Shown here in pieces: positions 6,297 to 7,953 of a stretch of DNA of 7,953 bases. How positions within the stretch are numbered: the stretch's first letter is position 1; the number at the start of each line of letters is the position of its first letter. The stretch is from Candidatus Sphingobacterium stercoripullorum (GTDB lineage: Bacteria > Bacteroidota > Bacteroidia > Sphingobacteriales > Sphingobacteriaceae), in contig DXEZ01000210.1 of NCBI GenBank assembly GCA_019114715.1, forward strand, positions 1 through 7,953, given 5' to 3'. A program made the position numbers and the translations under genes. Under the pieces are notes generated by a model. That model did not search any database. It was not told the DNA's origin and was given only the letters and a program-made list of their open reading frames with translations.

Positions 6297-7799
6297 ATGC
6301 CCAATATTGGTAAAATAGCTCAAGTCATTGGTCCAGTAGTGGACGTTAGCTTCACGGACAACGCAAATCTTCCGAAGATATACGATGCATTGTATATTGA
6401 AAAAGAGAATGGACAACGTATTGTATTAGAAGTGCAACAGCATTTGGGAGAGGATCGTGTCCGCACCATTGCGATGGATGCTACCGAAGGATTAGTTCGT
6501 GGTATGCAGGTTAAGGATACAGGCGAACCCATCAAAATGCCTATAGGCGATCAAATTAAAGGTCGTGTATTTAACGTTGTAGGTGACCCGATTGATGGTA
6601 TTCAAGCACCAGATCGTAGCACCGGTCGTTCTATCCATAACGTTCCACCAAAATTTGAAGATCTTTCGACTGAATCTGAAGTTCTTTTTACAGGAATTAA
6701 AGTAATTGACCTATTAGAGCCTTATGCAAAAGGTGGTAAAATTGGTCTATTCGGCGGTGCAGGTGTTGGTAAAACAGTACTCATTCAAGAGTTAATTAAC
6801 AATATTGCTAAAGGTCACGGTGGTCTATCTGTTTTTGCAGGTGTTGGTGAGCGTACTCGTGAAGGAAACGACTTGTTACGTGAGATGCTTGAATCAGGCA
6901 TTATCCGTTACGGGGATGACTTCATGGAGGAGATGGAGCAAGGCAAATGGCCAGTAGACAAAATTGACCAAGAGCTTATGAAGGACTCTAAGTGTACCTT
7001 TGTGTTTGGTCAAATGAACGAGCCCCCAGGTGCGCGTGCACGTGTTGCTCTTTCTGGATTAACTGTTGCTGAGCACTTCCGTGATGGAGACGGTGACGGG
7101 CAAGGAAGAGACGTGTTATTCTTTATCGATAACATCTTCCGTTTCACACAAGCAGGTTCTGAAGTATCGGCTCTATTAGGCCGTATGCCTTCAGCAGTAG
7201 GTTACCAGCCTACCCTAGCTACAGAGATGGGACTGATGCAAGAGCGTATTACATCCACTAAGAACGGATCTATTACATCGGTTCAGGCAGTTTACGTTCC
7301 TGCGGATGACTTGACTGACCCTGCTCCGGCTACAACCTTTGCTCACTTAGACGCAACAACAGTACTATCTCGTAAAATTGCAGAGCTTGGTATCTACCCT
7401 GCAGTTGACCCATTAGACTCAACTTCAAGGATATTAACTCCAGATATTTTAGGTGACGAACACTATAATACTGCTCAACGCGTTAAAGAGATCCTACAGA
7501 GATACAACGAACTGCAAGACATTATTGCAATTCTAGGAATGGACGAGCTTTCTGAAGAAGATAAATTAACGGTTCACCGTGCACGTCGTGTACAACGTTT
7601 CTTATCTCAGCCTTTCCACGTAGCAGAGCAATTTACAGGTCTGAAAGGAGTTTTAGTAGATATTAAAGATACCATCAAAGGATTCAATATGATTATTGAT
7701 GGAGAAGTAGATGAGTATCCTGAGGCAGCATTCAACTTAGTCGGTACGATAGAGGAAGCCATTGAAAAAGGTAAGAAATTACTAGCTGAGGCTGTTTAA
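6297..7799 (+). CDS. atpD: F1F0 ATP synthase subunit beta
   Basis: AtpD is the catalytic subunit of the F1 sector (three copies per complex), making ATP from ADP and phosphate as the rotor turns, on the inner face of the cytoplasmic membrane. The 500-residue product has an N-terminal beta-barrel domain (about 1-80), Walker A GGAGVGKT (153-160, K159), the catalytic E185 and R186 in GERTREGND, Walker B ending in D278 (DVLFFIDN), the conserved ALLGRMPSAVGYQPTLA run (292-308) and an intact DELSEED loop (416-422). It is about 35-40 residues longer than typical proteobacterial subunits. The extra length lies mainly after the catalytic glutamate (about residues 203-230) plus a short acidic-glycine insert at 264-268; this seems to be usual for Bacteroidota. 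It has its own promoter and is followed after 69 bases by atpC. The start has no Shine-Dalgarno site but an A-rich leader. Confidence 0.99.
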   Translation: MPNIGKIAQVIGPVVDVSFTDNANLPKIYDALYIEKENGQRIVLEVQQHLGEDRVRTIAMDATEGLVRGMQVKDTGEPIKMPIGDQIKGRVFNVVGDPIDGIQAPDRSTGRSIHNVPPKFEDLSTESEVLFTGIKVIDLLEPYAKGGKIGLFGGAGVGKTVLIQELINNIAKGHGGLSVFAGVGERTREGNDLLREMLESGIIRYGDDFMEEMEQGKWPVDKIDQELMKDSKCTFVFGQMNEPPGARARVALSGLTVAEHFRDGDGDGQGRDVLFFIDNIFRFTQAGSEVSALLGRMPSAVGYQPTLATEMGLMQERITSTKNGSITSVQAVYVPADDLTDPAPATTFAHLDATTVLSRKIAELGIYPAVDPLDSTSRILTPDILGDEHYNTAQRVKEILQRYNELQDIIAILGMDELSEEDKLTVHRARRVQRFLSQPFHVAEQFTGLKGVLVDIKDTIKGFNMIIDGEVDEYPEAAFNLVGTIEEAIEKGKKLLAEAV

Positions 7800-7807
7800 A
7801 AATATAT

Positions 7808-7845
7808 TTGCAAGTTAAGAGCGAGAAGATCCTCTTAGCTTGCAA
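7808..7845 (+). promoter_or_regulatory. Strong hairpin between atpD and atpC
   Basis: TTGCAAGTTAAGAG (7808-7821) pairs with CTCTTAGCTTGCAA (7832-7845) over 14 positions, with a single G-T wobble and a 10-base loop. It starts nine bases after the atpD stop codon and ends 23 bases before the atpC ATG. GTTTTAC follows six bases later, so the T-run is too short and too far for a clean intrinsic terminator. It could be a partial terminator, or an mRNA stability or processing site that sets atpC expression below that of atpD. Confidence 0.65.
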
Positions 7846-7868
7846 TATCAGTTTTACAAAAAACAATC

Positions 7869-7953
7869 ATGAAATTAACAATTATCACACCAGATAGCTT
7901 AGCGTTTGAAGGAGAAGTAACAGCAGTTACCGTACCGGGTGCTAAGGGTTCAT
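7869..7953 (+). CDS. atpC: F1F0 ATP synthase subunit epsilon (5' part only)
   Basis: Only the first 28 codons are present; the gene runs off the right edge. The reading begins MKLTIITPDSLAFEGEV and continues with TAVTVPGAKGS, which fits the N-terminal beta-sandwich of the epsilon subunit, where a 'tP...f.g.v..v.vPg..G' pattern is general. Epsilon is present once per complex, joins the central stalk gamma to the c-ring and can inhibit ATP hydrolysis through its C-terminal helices, which lie outside the window. It follows atpD by 69 bases on the same strand, the common order, and a long hairpin occupies that gap. Confidence 0.95.
   Translation, partial: MKLTIITPDSLAFEGEVTAVTVPGAKGS

Noticed and set aside
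7803..7810. TATATTTG after atpD, matching the -7 element, as a separate atpC promoter
   Set aside because: There is no TTTG 18-21 bases upstream (7780-7783 reads TACT), and the element overlaps the left arm of the atpD-atpC hairpin, so the match is probably incidental.
1..7953. A new defence, mobile or biosynthetic system in the window
   Set aside because: Every sizeable gene belongs to a recognisable family, mostly core functions; there are no transposase, integrase, phage, toxin-antitoxin or CRISPR signatures.

Overview
The window looks like a stretch of Bacteroidota chromosome, most plausibly Sphingobacteriaceae (Sphingobacterium/Pedobacter-like). This rests on four things: A-rich translation starts without clear Shine-Dalgarno sites, promoters matching the Bacteroidota pattern TTTG-N18/19-TAnnTTTG, an ATP synthase beta subunit with a long extra segment, and an atpD-atpC pair driven from its own promoter. 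The family-level placement is an inference from protein flavour, not a phylogeny.

Layout, left to right. Bases 1-13 may hold the first codons of a minus-strand gene leaving the window. A minus-strand gene (59-1693) encodes a secreted outer-membrane beta-barrel protein of the RemB/Wzi-like type. Divergent from it, a plus-strand gene (1889-3310) encodes a GH125 exo-alpha-1,6-mannosidase with an apparent Tat signal and both catalytic residues. After a 45-base gap holding two mutually exclusive hairpins comes murI, glutamate racemase (3356-4174). Converging on murI with one base between stop codons is the minus-strand pair sufS-sufE (5845 down to 4176), which supplies sulfur for Fe-S cluster assembly. 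A 451-base AT-rich divergent region follows, with one promoter for sufS and one for atpD. The plus strand then carries atpD (6297-7799) and the start of atpC (7869 onward), separated by a strong hairpin.

Most of the content is core metabolism: cell-wall precursor supply, Fe-S biogenesis and energy conservation. The left part (surface barrel protein plus secreted mannosidase) is the only accessory-like section, and the two genes there are not obviously functionally linked. I see no mobile element, CRISPR array, tRNA, rRNA, phage gene or defence system, and no evidence of a new multi-gene system. The most interesting signals are non-coding: the competing hairpins just before murI, and the 14-bp hairpin between atpD and atpC.
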